A stretch of DNA of 64,000 nt from Burkholderiales bacterium (GCA_015075645.1 JABTUF010000004.1:558001-622000), one strand, 5' to 3'; shown: positions 28,758 to 37,487, numbered from the stretch's first letter. Numbers and translations are program-made. Notes: generated by a model from the sequence alone, not told the origin.

Positions 28758-29171
28758 ATGATCGGCATCCTGATCGTCGCCCACGACTCGCTGCCCGACG
28801 CGCTCGCGCGCACCGTGGCGCACGTATTGGGCTCCCGTCCCCCGCAGTTCGAGACGTTGCCGGTCCGTCCCACCGACGACCCGCTCGACCTCTTGCCCGC
28901 CGCGCGCGCGCAGGTCGCGCGCCTCGACACCGGCGACGGGGTGCTCGTGTTCACCGATCTCTACGGCGCGTCGCCGTCGAATCTCGCGAAGAAGCTCGTG
29001 CAACCGGGCCGGGTCGAGGCGCTCGCCGGCGTCAACCTGCCGATGCTGGTGCGGGCGGTGACCTACCGGTCGAAGGGGCTGGAGACGATGGTCCGCAAGG
29101 CGGTCTCCGGCGGTTGCGAGGGTGTCGTGCACATCGTGGTCGATCCAACCCATGCCGCAACGCGAACTTGA
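28758..29171 (+). CDS. PTS EIIA component, mannose family (ManX/PtsA-like)
   Basis: A 137-residue EIIA-Man domain. His9 in MIGILIVAHDS is the phosphorylated residue. VLVFTDLYGASPSNLAKKLV and VNLPMLVRAV are family signatures. It accepts phosphate from HPr. No EIIB or EIIC gene is nearby, so it most likely serves regulation rather than sugar uptake. The HPr gene overlaps its end by 20 bp. Confidence 0.93.
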   Translation: MIGILIVAHDSLPDALARTVAHVLGSRPPQFETLPVRPTDDPLDLLPAARAQVARLDTGDGVLVFTDLYGASPSNLAKKLVQPGRVEALAGVNLPMLVRAVTYRSKGLETMVRKAVSGGCEGVVHIVVDPTHAATRT

Positions 29172-29421
29172 GATCGTCAACAAGCTCGGCCTGCACGCGC
29201 GCGCCTCGGCGAAGCTGACGCAGCTCGCGTCGCGGTTCCAGAGCGAGGTGCACCTCGCGCGGAATGGCCGGCGCGTGAACGCGAAGAGCATCATGGGCGT
29301 GATGATGCTGGCCGCGGGCAAGGGCGCGAAGGTGACGCTCGAGACTTCCGGTCCGGACGAGGAGGAAGCGATGAAGGCGTTGTGCGCGCTCGTCGCCGAC
29401 TGTTTCGGCGAAGGGCAGTGA
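29152..29421 (+). CDS. ptsH: Phosphocarrier protein HPr
   Basis: An 89-residue HPr. His15 in KLGLHARASAKL takes phosphate from Enzyme I. Ser46 in KSIMGVMMLAA is the regulatory site used by HPr kinase in organisms that have it (no hprK in the window). It overlaps the EIIA gene by 20 bp. A second HPr-like gene follows 163 bp later. Confidence 0.95.
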   Translation: MPQRELEIVNKLGLHARASAKLTQLASRFQSEVHLARNGRRVNAKSIMGVMMLAAGKGAKVTLETSGPDEEEAMKALCALVADCFGEGQ

Positions 29422-29531
29422 CGAGTGATCGCTCACGTCGCGCCGCACGGCCGGCCGCGTCGCCTTCGGGCGACAACGTATTTCGACCGGCCGGGGAACT
29501 GCGGGGCGCGATCGCGGATCAATAACAGAGA

Positions 29532-29552
29532 TCCGGACGGGCGCCGTCCGGA
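29532..29552. other. Strong hairpin between the two HPr genes
   Basis: TCCGGACGG and CCGTCCGGA form a perfect 9-bp stem with a three-base loop, 32 bp before the second HPr start. No T-run follows, so attenuation, mRNA processing or mRNA protection are all possible. It could set different levels for the two HPr proteins. Confidence 0.5.
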
Positions 29553-29584
29553 CCTTCCCGTCCCGTCCCGCCAGGAGGCCCCTC

Positions 29585-29851
29585 ATGCAGATCCGCGAAA
29601 TCCGCCTGCGCAACGTCAAGGGCCTGCACGCCCGCGTCGCGGCGCGCGTCGTCAAGGTCTCGAACCGCTTCAAGAGCCGCGCGATCCTCGTCGTCGGCGA
29701 GCGGCGCGCGAGCGCGCGCAGCATCATGGCCGTGCTGATGCTGGCCGCGGCGATGGGCGCGACCGTGCGCCTCGAGATCGAAGGTCCCGACGAGGTCCAG
29801 GCGGTCGAGGCGCTCGCCGCCGTGCTGGGCGCCCCCGGCGACCTGCGTTGA
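29585..29851 (+). CDS. Second HPr-like phosphocarrier protein
   Basis: An 88-residue HPr paralogue. His15 and Arg17 are kept (VKGLHARVAARVV), and Ser46 lies in ARSIMAVLMLAAAMGA, where the first HPr has KSIMGV. The face around the active site is more basic (RVVKVSNRFKSRA). It should still be phosphorylated by an Enzyme I, but may address other partners, like NPr or FPr-type variants. A good ribosome site (CAGGAGG) precedes ATG 29585. The Enzyme I gene starts 72 bp later. Confidence 0.9.
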   Translation: MQIREIRLRNVKGLHARVAARVVKVSNRFKSRAILVVGERRASARSIMAVLMLAAAMGATVRLEIEGPDEVQAVEALAAVLGAPGDLR

Positions 29852-29923
29852 GCGCGAAACGGTCGGGGACCCCGGAGCGTCATCTCGCGCGCGCGGGACC
29901 CGGCGCGCGCAGGTGCTGAGCCG

Positions 29924-31663
29924 ATGGTCAGCTTCGCGCTCCACGGCATCGGCGTCTCGCGCGGCATCGCGATCGGCCGCGCGCAGCTCGTCTCGCACGC
30001 GACCCTCGAGGTCGCCCACTACACGGTGCCCGCCGCGCGCGTCGACGAGGAGGTCGCGCGCCTCGCCTTCGCGATCGAGGAGGTCCAGAAGGAGCTGACC
30101 GCGCTGCACGGCACGATGACGAAGTCGGGCGAGGTGCCCGGCGAGTTCGGCGCGTTCCTCGACGTCCACTGGATGATCCTGAACGACCCGACGATCGCGG
30201 AGGCGCCGAAGCGGATCATCGCCGAGCAGCGCTGCAACGCCGAGTGGGCGCTGGCCCAGCAGATGAACGTGCTGGTCGAGCAGTTCGAGCAGATCGAGGA
30301 TCCCTACCTGCGCGAACGCAAGGCCGACGTCGTGCAGGTGGTCGAGCGCGTGCTGAAGCGGCTGATGGGCAAGCCCGGCGTGCTGCCCAACGCGGTCGCG
30401 GAGGAGCGCACGATCCTCGTCGCGCACGACCTCTCGCCGGCCGACGTCATCGGGTTCAAGCAGCACCACTTCGCCGCGTTCCTGACCGACCTGGGCGGCG
30501 TGACCTCGCACACCGCGATCGTCGCGCGGAGCCTCGCGGTCCCCGCGGTCGTCGCCACGCACAACGCGCGGCAGATGATCCACGACGGCGAGTTGCTGAT
30601 CGTGGACGGCACCCACCACGTCGTCATCGTCAATCCCGACCGCGCGGTGCTCGCCGAGTACCGGCTGAAACAGAGCGAACTCGACCTCGAGCGGCAGAAG
30701 CTCAGGCGCCTGCGCGGGAAGCCGGCGGAGACGCTCGACGGGCAGCGCGTCGAGCTCCACGCCAACATCGAACTGCCCGGCGACCTCGCGCAGGTCCTGG
30801 AGAGCGGCGCGTCGGGCGTCGGCCTCTTCCGCTCCGAGTTCCTCTACCTGAACCGCGTCGGTCTGCCGGGCGAGGACGAGCAGTTCGAGGCGTACCGCGC
30901 GGTCGCCGCGGGGCTCGCCGGCAAGACGGTCACGATCCGCACGTTCGATCTCGGCGCCGACAAGAGCAAGGAGGGACTGGGCGGCCTCTCGCGCGTGGCG
31001 CCCAATCCGGCGCTGGGCCTGCGCGCGGTGCGCTTCTGCCTCGCCGAGCCCAAGCTGTTCCTCACCCAGTTGCGGGCGATCCTGCGCGCGTCGCATTACG
31101 GCCGCGTGCGCATCCTGATCCCGATGCTCGCCTCGGTCGCGGAGATCGACGCGACGCTCGCGATGATCGAGCAGGCGAAGGAGAGCCTGCGCGAACGCGG
31201 CGAACCGTTCGACACGGAGGTGCCGGTCGGCGGGATGATCGAGATCCCCGCGGCGGTGCTCGCGATCGGGAGCTTCCTCGAGCGCCTCGATTTCCTGTCG
31301 ATCGGCACCAACGACCTCATCCAGTACACGCTCGCGGTCGACCGGGCCGATGAGTCCGTGTCGCATCTCTACGATCAGCTCCATCCGGCGATCGTCCGGC
31401 TCCTCGCGCTCGCGATCGGCGACGCGGTCAAGGCCAAGGTGCCGATCGCGGTCTGCGGCGAGATGGCCGGCGACACGCTGATGACGCGACTTCTGCTGGG
31501 CCTCGGGTTGCGCGACTTCTCGATGCACCCGGCGCACGTCCCGGCGGTCAAGCAGCGCGTGCTCACCTCCGACGTCGGCGCGATCAAGCCGATCGTCGAC
31601 CGGATGCGGCGCACCGACTCGCCGGCGAAGCTCGCCGCGCTGATGGACAAGCTGAACGCCTGA
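29924..31663 (+). CDS. ptsI: PTS Enzyme I (phosphoenolpyruvate-protein phosphotransferase)
   Basis: A 579-residue Enzyme I that moves phosphate from PEP to HPr. His196 in GGVTSHTAIVARS is the phosphorylated residue. The PEP-binding barrel shows GLFRSEFLYL, TFDLGADKSKEG, GGMIEIPAAVLA, FLSIGTNDLIQY, and the active cysteine in VCGEMAGD. There is no GAF or EIIA fusion. With EIIA-Man and two HPr proteins it completes a phosphate relay without a transporter, typical for regulatory PTS in betaproteobacteria. Confidence 0.95.
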   Translation: MVSFALHGIGVSRGIAIGRAQLVSHATLEVAHYTVPAARVDEEVARLAFAIEEVQKELTALHGTMTKSGEVPGEFGAFLDVHWMILNDPTIAEAPKRIIAEQRCNAEWALAQQMNVLVEQFEQIEDPYLRERKADVVQVVERVLKRLMGKPGVLPNAVAEERTILVAHDLSPADVIGFKQHHFAAFLTDLGGVTSHTAIVARSLAVPAVVATHNARQMIHDGELLIVDGTHHVVIVNPDRAVLAEYRLKQSELDLERQKLRRLRGKPAETLDGQRVELHANIELPGDLAQVLESGASGVGLFRSEFLYLNRVGLPGEDEQFEAYRAVAAGLAGKTVTIRTFDLGADKSKEGLGGLSRVAPNPALGLRAVRFCLAEPKLFLTQLRAILRASHYGRVRILIPMLASVAEIDATLAMIEQAKESLRERGEPFDTEVPVGGMIEIPAAVLAIGSFLERLDFLSIGTNDLIQYTLAVDRADESVSHLYDQLHPAIVRLLALAIGDAVKAKVPIAVCGEMAGDTLMTRLLLGLGLRDFSMHPAHVPAVKQRVLTSDVGAIKPIVDRMRRTDSPAKLAALMDKLNA

Positions 31664-31679
31664 ATCGCCCGCCCGACGG

Positions 31680-31710
31680 TTGCACGGCACGGCGATGACA
31701 ATGGCATAAT
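31680..31710 (+). promoter_or_regulatory. Possible sigma-70 promoter for the TlpA-DUF4266-DUF3570 operon
   Basis: TTGCAC (31680-31685) and CATAAT (31705-31710) are separated by 19 bp, slightly long. They lie 44 bp before the ATG of the thioredoxin-like gene, in an AT-richer patch. Confidence 0.4.
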
Positions 31711-31717
31711 CCCGGCT

Positions 31718-31733
31718 CGCCCCGTCCGGGGCG
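31718..31733. other. 5'-leader hairpin before the TlpA-like gene
   Basis: CGCCCCG and CGGGGCG pair around a two-base centre, about 20 bp before the start codon and next to the ribosome site GGACGGAGG. It could stabilise the transcript or tune translation. Confidence 0.35.
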
Positions 31734-31753
31734 CCTGGACGGAGGACGCCGGC

Positions 31754-32263
31754 ATGGTGGCTTCACGCCTGCGGTGCGCGGTGGCGATGCTCGCGGTGGC
31801 GCTGTCCCTGGGGGCGGGGACGGCCGAGGCGCTCGCGCCCGGCGAGGCTGCGCCTTCGCTCGCGCTGCCCGACGCGCAGGGATCGACCGTCGCGCTCGAC
31901 GCCCTGCGCGGCCGCGTCGTGGTCGTCGACTTCTGGGCGTCGTGGTGCGGCCCCTGCAGGCGCTCGTTCCCGTGGATGAGCGAGATGCAGCGCAAGTACG
32001 CCGACCAGGGACTGACCATCGTCGCGGTCAACGTCGACAAGCGCCGCGAGGACGCGGCGAAGTTCCTCGCGGTGACGCCGGGCGCGTTCACCATCGTCTA
32101 CGATTCGACCGGCGCATCGCCCACGGCCTGGAACGTGAAGGGCATGCCGACCTCGTACCTCGTCGATCGCGGCGGCAGGATCGTCGCCGTCGACAGCGGT
32201 TTCCGCGAGGAGTCGAAGGACACGCTCGAAGCGCGCATCAAGGCGGCGCTCGCCGCGAAATGA
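31754..32263 (+). CDS. TlpA-like exported thioredoxin-family protein
   Basis: A 169-residue periplasmic disulfide reductase or maturation protein. A signal peptide (about 1-26, cleaved near AEALA) precedes a TlpA/ResA-type fold with the active site WCGPC (64-68) in VVVDFWASWCGPCRRSFPWM. The cis-proline region is GMPTSYLVD. It is the first gene of a coupled trio: ATGA overlap with the DUF4266 lipoprotein, which overlaps the DUF3570 barrel. A role in reducing cysteines of the lipoprotein's GCGC tail is an attractive inference. Confidence 0.9.
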   Translation: MVASRLRCAVAMLAVALSLGAGTAEALAPGEAAPSLALPDAQGSTVALDALRGRVVVVDFWASWCGPCRRSFPWMSEMQRKYADQGLTIVAVNVDKRREDAAKFLAVTPGAFTIVYDSTGASPTAWNVKGMPTSYLVDRGGRIVAVDSGFREESKDTLEARIKAALAAK

Positions 32264-32538
32264 ACCGCGTCTCCGATCACGATTCCGAACCGAGCGCCCG
32301 GCAGGTTGCCGGCCTGCGCCGGCTGACCGCGGTGCTGCTGGTCGCGGCGGTCGGCCTCGGCGGTTGCGCGTGGGCGCCGCCCAAGCCCTGGGAGAAGGGC
32401 GAACTCGCGCGGCCGGCGATGCAGTTCGATCCGCCGGGCGAGCGCCTCGAGATGCGCAACCAGGAGCAGGTCTACAACAGCAAGGAAGCCGCGGGCGGCG
32501 GCTTCGGGGTCGGCGGGGGCGGCTGTGGCTGCAATTGA
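32260..32538 (+). CDS. DUF4266-type lipoprotein with C-terminal GCGCN
   Basis: A 92-residue lipoprotein. The signal ends in lipobox GLGGC (Cys36). The mature part has the family stretch WAPPKPWEKGELARPAM, then ends in a glycine-rich tail with two cysteines (GGGGCGCN, Cys89 and Cys91). The function of DUF4266 is unknown. The constant neighbourhood of a TlpA-like protein and a DUF3570 outer-membrane protein suggests a small envelope system, possibly metal or redox related. It overlaps both neighbours (4 bp and 14 bp). Confidence 0.88.
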   Translation: MNRVSDHDSEPSARQVAGLRRLTAVLLVAAVGLGGCAWAPPKPWEKGELARPAMQFDPPGERLEMRNQEQVYNSKEAAGGGFGVGGGGCGCN

Positions 32539-33730
32539 CGCGGACGCCTCCGCGCAGGCGCGTCCCTCGCACCGCACGGAGCCGACGGAGCAGACGATCG
32601 CGGCGGAGGACCGACCCGCGCGCACGCATGCGCCTTCGACGCGCGCGTTGATGGCGGCGGCGCTCGCGCTTCCCGGGATCGCGCCAGGCGCGGCCGCGCA
32701 GTCGATGCCCGACGAGGGCACGTTCTCGATCCGTTACCTCGACTACCGCGACTGGCAGCCCGGCGCGGACCGGATGAAGGTGCAGAGTCCGTCGATGTTC
32801 CTGCAGAAGCCGTTCGCGGGGAGTTGGCTCTTCGAGGGCTCGCTCGTCTACGACGGCATGTCGGGCGCCTCGCCGCGCTACTTCAACACGCTTTCCGGCG
32901 CGTCGGGCGAAGGGGTGCGCGACTACCGCACCGCCGGCGACGCGCGGGTCACGAAGTACTTCGACCGCTACGCGATCGGCGTCGGCGGCGCGGTGTCCTC
33001 GGAACGCGACTTCCTGTCGCGCGCCGGCTCGCTCGACTTCCGCTGGTGGACCGAGGACCGCAACACCACGTTCGCGTTCGGCTTCGCCGGCACCGCGGAC
33101 CGGATCAACTCGAACAACGGCGTCGCCGACAACGAGACGCGCTACACGATCGACTGGCTCATCGGCGTCACGCAGGCGGTCGACCCGAACGCGATCGTGC
33201 AGTCGAACCTGACGTACTCGCTCGGGCACGGCTACTACGACGACCCGTACAAGCTCCTCGACACGCGGCCCGACGAGCGGGACATCGTCGCGTGGCTCAC
33301 GCGCTGGAACCAGGCGATCCCCTCCGCGGACGCGACCCTGCGGCTCGCGTTCCGGGTGCTGCACGACTCGTTCGGCTCCACGTCGTTCATGACCGAGGCG
33401 CAGTGGGTGCAAGCGCTGCCGCAGGGCTGGACCGTGCAGCCGGGATTGCGCTACTACACGCAGAGCGCGGCGGACTTCTACCGCGATCCGCCGTTCCCGA
33501 CCGGCTACGTGCCCGGAGAGAACTACACGGCGGACACGCGCCTCGCCGCGTTCGGCGCGTTCACGACCTCGTTGCGGGTGGCGAAGAGCTTCGCCGACGG
33601 CTGGACCGCGGATCTTCGCGTCGACTTCTACCGGCAGAAGGCGAGCTGGAGATGGGGCGGCGGCGGCAGCCCGGACATCGACACCTTCTCGGCGCGCTGG
33701 ATCCAGGCCGGCGTTTCGAAAGCCTTCTGA
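32525..33730 (+). CDS. DUF3570 outer-membrane barrel-like protein
   Basis: A 401-residue protein starting at GTG 32525, inside the end of the DUF4266 gene. The first 60 residues are a long leader with a hydrophobic stretch (ALMAAALALPGIAPG) and a likely cut after GAAAQ. The rest alternates as in beta-barrels (TISYR-like strands such as TRYTIDWLIGVTQAV, LTYSLGHGYYDDPYK) and ends in Phe (IQAGVSKAF), as expected for Bam-assembled barrels. Family members occur with DUF4266 and TlpA-like proteins. No substrate is known. Confidence 0.88.
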   Translation: MAAIDADASAQARPSHRTEPTEQTIAAEDRPARTHAPSTRALMAAALALPGIAPGAAAQSMPDEGTFSIRYLDYRDWQPGADRMKVQSPSMFLQKPFAGSWLFEGSLVYDGMSGASPRYFNTLSGASGEGVRDYRTAGDARVTKYFDRYAIGVGGAVSSERDFLSRAGSLDFRWWTEDRNTTFAFGFAGTADRINSNNGVADNETRYTIDWLIGVTQAVDPNAIVQSNLTYSLGHGYYDDPYKLLDTRPDERDIVAWLTRWNQAIPSADATLRLAFRVLHDSFGSTSFMTEAQWVQALPQGWTVQPGLRYYTQSAADFYRDPPFPTGYVPGENYTADTRLAAFGAFTTSLRVAKSFADGWTADLRVDFYRQKASWRWGGGGSPDIDTFSARWIQAGVSKAF

Positions 33731-33781
33731 CGCGCACGCCCGCAGTCGCGCGCGATGCCCGCGTGCGCGCCGCCGCGTCGG

Positions 33782-35221
33782 TTACTGCGGCGCGCAGAAC
33801 ACGACGCCCTCGCCCGCCCAGCCCTGCGCAGTCGTGAACTGCTGGTAGGTCGCGAGGCTCGTCGTGAAGCGGTGGTTGGGCGCGCCGGTCTGCCCGTTGT
33901 TGAACATCCGGTAGATCGGCACCGAGCCTCCCGGGCAGGCGCCGCCGGCAGCCGGCGGCAGGTAGTAGGCGATCTTCTCGTAGGTCCAGTCGCCGCCGTT
34001 CTCGGTGCGGATGCCTTCGCGCTCGACCGTGTCGGTCGTGTAGAAATGCGCGGCCTTCGATGCGAACTTCGTCGTGTAGAGGCGGAACACCGGCAGCGCG
34101 CCGCCGTTCGCCGCATCCCACACGTAGAACGCGTTGCCGGTGCGCTGCCATCCGGCGAACACGCCGGTGTCGAGCCCGGTCTGCTCGTCGGCCTGCGCGG
34201 TCAGGAAGTAGTGGCCGATGCCGGCGTGGAAGTACTCGATCGCCTGCACCTTGTCGGCCGGCGGACCGGCGTTGCCCGAGCCGGTGCCCGACAGGACGAC
34301 GGTGTGCGGGCTGCCGGTGCCGGTGTCGGTGATGGTGAGCGTGCCGCTGCGCGCGCCCGCCGCTTGCGGGCGGAAGGCGACGGTCACGGTGCAACTCGCG
34401 CCGGGCGCGACGTTCCCGCAGGTGAATCCGGTGATCGGAAACTCCGCGGCCGGGTTGGTCGACAAACCGGTCACCGTCGTGCTGCCGCCGCCGACGTTGG
34501 AGAGCGTCAGCGCCGATCCGGCGGTCTGGACGCCGACCGTCGACGAGCCGAGGTGGAGCGCGGAAGGCATCGACAGGCTGCCCGCGGGCGGCGGACCGGC
34601 GGACTGCCCGGTGCCCGACATCGCGATCGTCTGCGGGCTGCCGAGTCCGTTGGACACGATCGTGATCGTGCCCGAGCGCGCTCCGGCGGCGAGCGGCGTG
34701 AATTGCACGCCGATCGAGCACGACGACAGCGGATTGACGTAGGCGCCGTTGGTGCAGGTGCTGCTGACGATCGAGAACTCGGCCGGATTGCTGTTGCCGA
34801 CCGACGAGATCTGCACCGCCGCGTTGCCGGTCGACGTGACGTTCTTCGACACCACCGAACTGCCGACGCCGACCGGCACGGTCCCGAACGCGAAGGCCGA
34901 GGGCATCGAGAGCTGGCTCGTCACGCCGCCGGAGAACGTCGCGAGGTAGCTCGCGATCGTCATGAACGTGGCGTCGGTGATGATGTTCGCGTCGTACAGC
35001 GGACGAAGGTCGGCCGTCATGTCCGGCTTGGTGTCCATCGCCAGCTTGATGATGTTCCAGTCCTTGCCGCCCAGCACGCCGTTCTTGTTGTTGGCGGCCG
35101 GCCCGTGGCAGCCCGCGCAGTAGGTCGTGTAGAGCTGCTGCCCCGTCTGCGCGTGCGACGGCGATGCCGCGGAGAACGACGCTGCGGCGATGAGGACGGC
35201 AAGCGTGCGGATCGGAGTCAT
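33782..35221 (-). CDS. Exported single-heme cytochrome c with two ASH-type domains and DUF5648-like tail
   Basis: A 479-residue exported protein of mixed architecture. A signal peptide (about 1-24) is followed by a cytochrome c domain with CAGCH (35-39). Two domains of the choice-of-anchor-D / ASH kind come next (about 100-205 and 215-320; SMPSAFAFGTVPVGVG and SMPSALHLGSSTVGVQ start them, SGTGQSAG and LSGTGSGN end them). The C-terminal 150 residues (IEYFHAGIGHYFLTAQADE, YRMFNNGQTGAPNHRFTTS) match the DUF5648-like repeats with H-Y/F patterns. No anchor is seen. It may be a surface or periplasmic redox protein with adhesive domains. It converges on the DUF3570 gene. Confidence 0.85.
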   Translation of the reverse strand: MTPIRTLAVLIAAASFSAASPSHAQTGQQLYTTYCAGCHGPAANNKNGVLGGKDWNIIKLAMDTKPDMTADLRPLYDANIITDATFMTIASYLATFSGGVTSQLSMPSAFAFGTVPVGVGSSVVSKNVTSTGNAAVQISSVGNSNPAEFSIVSSTCTNGAYVNPLSSCSIGVQFTPLAAGARSGTITIVSNGLGSPQTIAMSGTGQSAGPPPAGSLSMPSALHLGSSTVGVQTAGSALTLSNVGGGSTTVTGLSTNPAAEFPITGFTCGNVAPGASCTVTVAFRPQAAGARSGTLTITDTGTGSPHTVVLSGTGSGNAGPPADKVQAIEYFHAGIGHYFLTAQADEQTGLDTGVFAGWQRTGNAFYVWDAANGGALPVFRLYTTKFASKAAHFYTTDTVEREGIRTENGGDWTYEKIAYYLPPAAGGACPGGSVPIYRMFNNGQTGAPNHRFTTSLATYQQFTTAQGWAGEGVVFCAPQ

Positions 35222-35618
35222 GTCGGCATCCGGTCGGACGGAGGGTGCGGAGCGGCGGCCGGCGTGCGCGAGATTGGCCTGACCAATTCCGCCACCAGTT
35301 TATTCCAATGTCATGGGGCGGCACAAGACAATGTCATGAAACGGCACGAGATGCCGACGAGCGGCCCGGACAGCACCCGATGGGGATCCGATGGCATCCA
35401 GACGTGTGCCGCCGACGCAGCGCACTATCTTGGTGCGCGGGTATCCAATCCGGCCCCGATTGGCTAGACTCGGGTCGAACGCGCCGATTTGATCCAGCTT
35501 GCGGGCGCACTACAAATCCGGCTAAAGCGGGTCGGCTCGACCGGGACCGACTTCGCGCCGGGGCGAACCGGGCGGCGAGTGCCCTCCGGAGCGGGCGAGG
35601 CGGAGCCGACAGCACACG
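35222..35618. other. 397-bp intergenic region upstream of metX-metW
   Basis: It separates the divergent cytochrome-fusion gene and the metX-metW gene. It is less GC-rich than its surroundings between 35280 and 35530. It holds the 23-bp tandem repeat at 35306-35351 and otherwise no gene or RNA that I recognise. Candidate promoter sequences are too weak to call. Confidence 0.5.
35306..35351. repeat. Two tandem 23-bp direct repeats
   Basis: Copies at 35306-35328 and 35329-35351 share CAATGTCATG, CGGCAC and AGA, with three changed bases in the middle and one later. They lie 85 bp upstream of the cytochrome-fusion start codon. They look like paired protein-binding sites. They also resemble the repeated end sequences of IS21-type elements, but no transposase remnant is present. 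Confidence 0.7.
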
Positions 35619-37460
35619 ATGGGCCGATTCAGCGACACGACGGGCGGGACCCAGGCTCGGGCCGGCGCCGGACATTCGATCGGCGTCGTGACGCCGCAGG
35701 TCGCGCGGTTCGACGCGCCGTTGAAACTCGCCTGCGGCAAGACGCTGCCGGCCTACGAACTCGCCTACGAGACCTACGGCGAACTCAATCCGCGCCGCAA
35801 CAACGCGGTGCTCGTCTGCCACGCGCTGAACGCGTCGCACCACGTCGCCGGCATCGCGCCGGACGACCCCGACAACGTCGGCTGGTGGGACAACATGGTG
35901 GGGCCGGGCAAGCCGCTCGACACCAACCGCTTCTTCGTCGTCGGCGTCAACAACCTCGGCAGTTGCTTCGGGTCGACCGGACCGACGACGATCCACCCGC
36001 ACACCGGCAAGCCGTGGGGCGCCGACTTCCCGCTCGTCACGGTCGAGGACTGGGTGGATTCGCAGGCGCGCCTCGCCGACCATCTGGGCATCGAGGACTG
36101 GGCCGCCGTGATGGGCGGGAGCCTCGGCGGCATGCAGGCGCTGTGCTGGGCGATACGCTACCCGTCGCGCATCCGCAACGCGCTGGTGATCGCCGCCGCG
36201 CCGAACCTCTCGGCCGAGAACATCGCGTTCAACGAGGTCGCGCGGCAGGCGATCCTCACCGATCCGGACTTCCACGACGGGCATTTCGCCGCCGCCGGCG
36301 CGCTGCCGCGCCGCGGATTGCGCGTGGCCCGGATGATCGGCCACATCACCTACCTGTCCGACGCGCAGATGGAGGTCCGCTTCGGGCGCAAGCTCCGCGA
36401 GGGCCTGCACTACTCGTTCGCGCCCGAGTTCCAGATCGAGAGCTACCTCCGCCACCAGGGCGAGAAGTTCGCCGACTACTTCGACGCGAACACCTACCTG
36501 CGCATCACCAAGGCGCTCGACTACTTCGACCCGGCGCTCGCCACCGGCGGCGACCTCGTGCGCGCGCTCGCGAGCGCCGCGTGCCGCTTCCTCGTCGTGT
36601 CGTTCACGACCGACTGGCGCTTCCCGTCCTCGCGCTCGCGCGAGATCGTCGAAGCGCTCGTCGCCAACCGGCACGACGTCACCTACGCCGACATCGCGGC
36701 GCCGCACGGGCACGACGCGTTCCTGCTCGAGAACCCGCAGTACCACGCGGTCGTGCGCGCGTACTTCGAGCGCGTCGCGCACGACTTCAAGGACTACTCG
36801 ACGTTCCGGCTCGGCAAGGCGTTCTCGCAGGCGGTCGAGCAGCGCACGAAGGTCGCGCAGCGGTCCGACTACGCGGCGATCGCGGGCTGGATCGCCGAGG
36901 GCGCGAACGTGCTCGACCTGGGCTGCGGCGACGGCGAACTGCTCGCGTTCCTCGCGCGCGAGCGGAACGCGCGCGGCTACGGCGTCGAGATCGGCGAGGC
37001 GGGCGTGCGCGCGTCGATCGCGGCCGGCGTCAACGTGATCCAGCGCGATCTCGAGAGCGGACTCAAGGGATTCGCCGACAACGCGTTCGACTGCGTCGTG
37101 CTGTCGCAGACGCTGCAGGCGATGCACCACATCGAGCCGATCATCGCCGAGATGCTGCGCGTCGGGCGCGAGGCGATCGTCTCGTTCCCGAACTTCGGCC
37201 ACTGGCGCCACCGCTTGCAGATCCTCGCCGGGCGGATGCCGGTCTCCGAGAACCTGCCCTACCAGTGGTACGACACGCCGAACGTCCACCTGTGCACGGT
37301 GGCCGACTTCGACGCGTTCCTCGCCGCGCGCGGCCTGCAGGTGCTCGACCGGGCGGTGCTCGCGGGCGGACGCGAGGTGAACGCGCTCGCGAACCTGCGC
37401 GGTGAACTCGCGATCTACCGCTTCCGCCGGCCCGGCGCCTCGCGGCGGGGCGCGGCGTGA
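35619..37460 (+). CDS. MetX-MetW fusion: homoserine O-acyltransferase joined to MetW
   Basis: One 613-residue chain carries both methionine-pathway proteins that are usually separate neighbours. Residues about 20-390 are MetX, an alpha/beta-hydrolase that acylates homoserine: nucleophile Ser168 in GGSLGGMQ, Asp332 in TDWRFP, and His365 in GHDAF. Residues about 412-605 are MetW, a methyltransferase-like protein: [15 protein letters not shown] (431-445), [22 protein letters not shown] 20-residue linker joins them. In betaproteobacteria MetX is often a succinyltransferase that needs MetW, so a fusion would fix the ratio and contact. The frame is open throughout. Confidence 0.93.
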   Translation: MGRFSDTTGGTQARAGAGHSIGVVTPQVARFDAPLKLACGKTLPAYELAYETYGELNPRRNNAVLVCHALNASHHVAGIAPDDPDNVGWWDNMVGPGKPLDTNRFFVVGVNNLGSCFGSTGPTTIHPHTGKPWGADFPLVTVEDWVDSQARLADHLGIEDWAAVMGGSLGGMQALCWAIRYPSRIRNALVIAAAPNLSAENIAFNEVARQAILTDPDFHDGHFAAAGALPRRGLRVARMIGHITYLSDAQMEVRFGRKLREGLHYSFAPEFQIESYLRHQGEKFADYFDANTYLRITKALDYFDPALATGGDLVRALASAACRFLVVSFTTDWRFPSSRSREIVEALVANRHDVTYADIAAPHGHDAFLLENPQYHAVVRAYFERVAHDFKDYSTFRLGKAFSQAVEQRTKVAQRSDYAAIAGWIAEGANVLDLGCGDGELLAFLARERNARGYGVEIGEAGVRASIAAGVNVIQRDLESGLKGFADNAFDCVVLSQTLQAMHHIEPIIAEMLRVGREAIVSFPNFGHWRHRLQILAGRMPVSENLPYQWYDTPNVHLCTVADFDAFLAARGLQVLDRAVLAGGREVNALANLRGELAIYRFRRPGASRRGAA

Positions 37461-37487
37461 GCCGGGAGCGCGACGCGCGGAGGCGCG

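Noticed and set aside
35252..35618. SAM-sensing riboswitch upstream of metX-metW
   Set aside because: I looked for conserved SAM-II or SAH-type cores and paired stems and found none that I could support.
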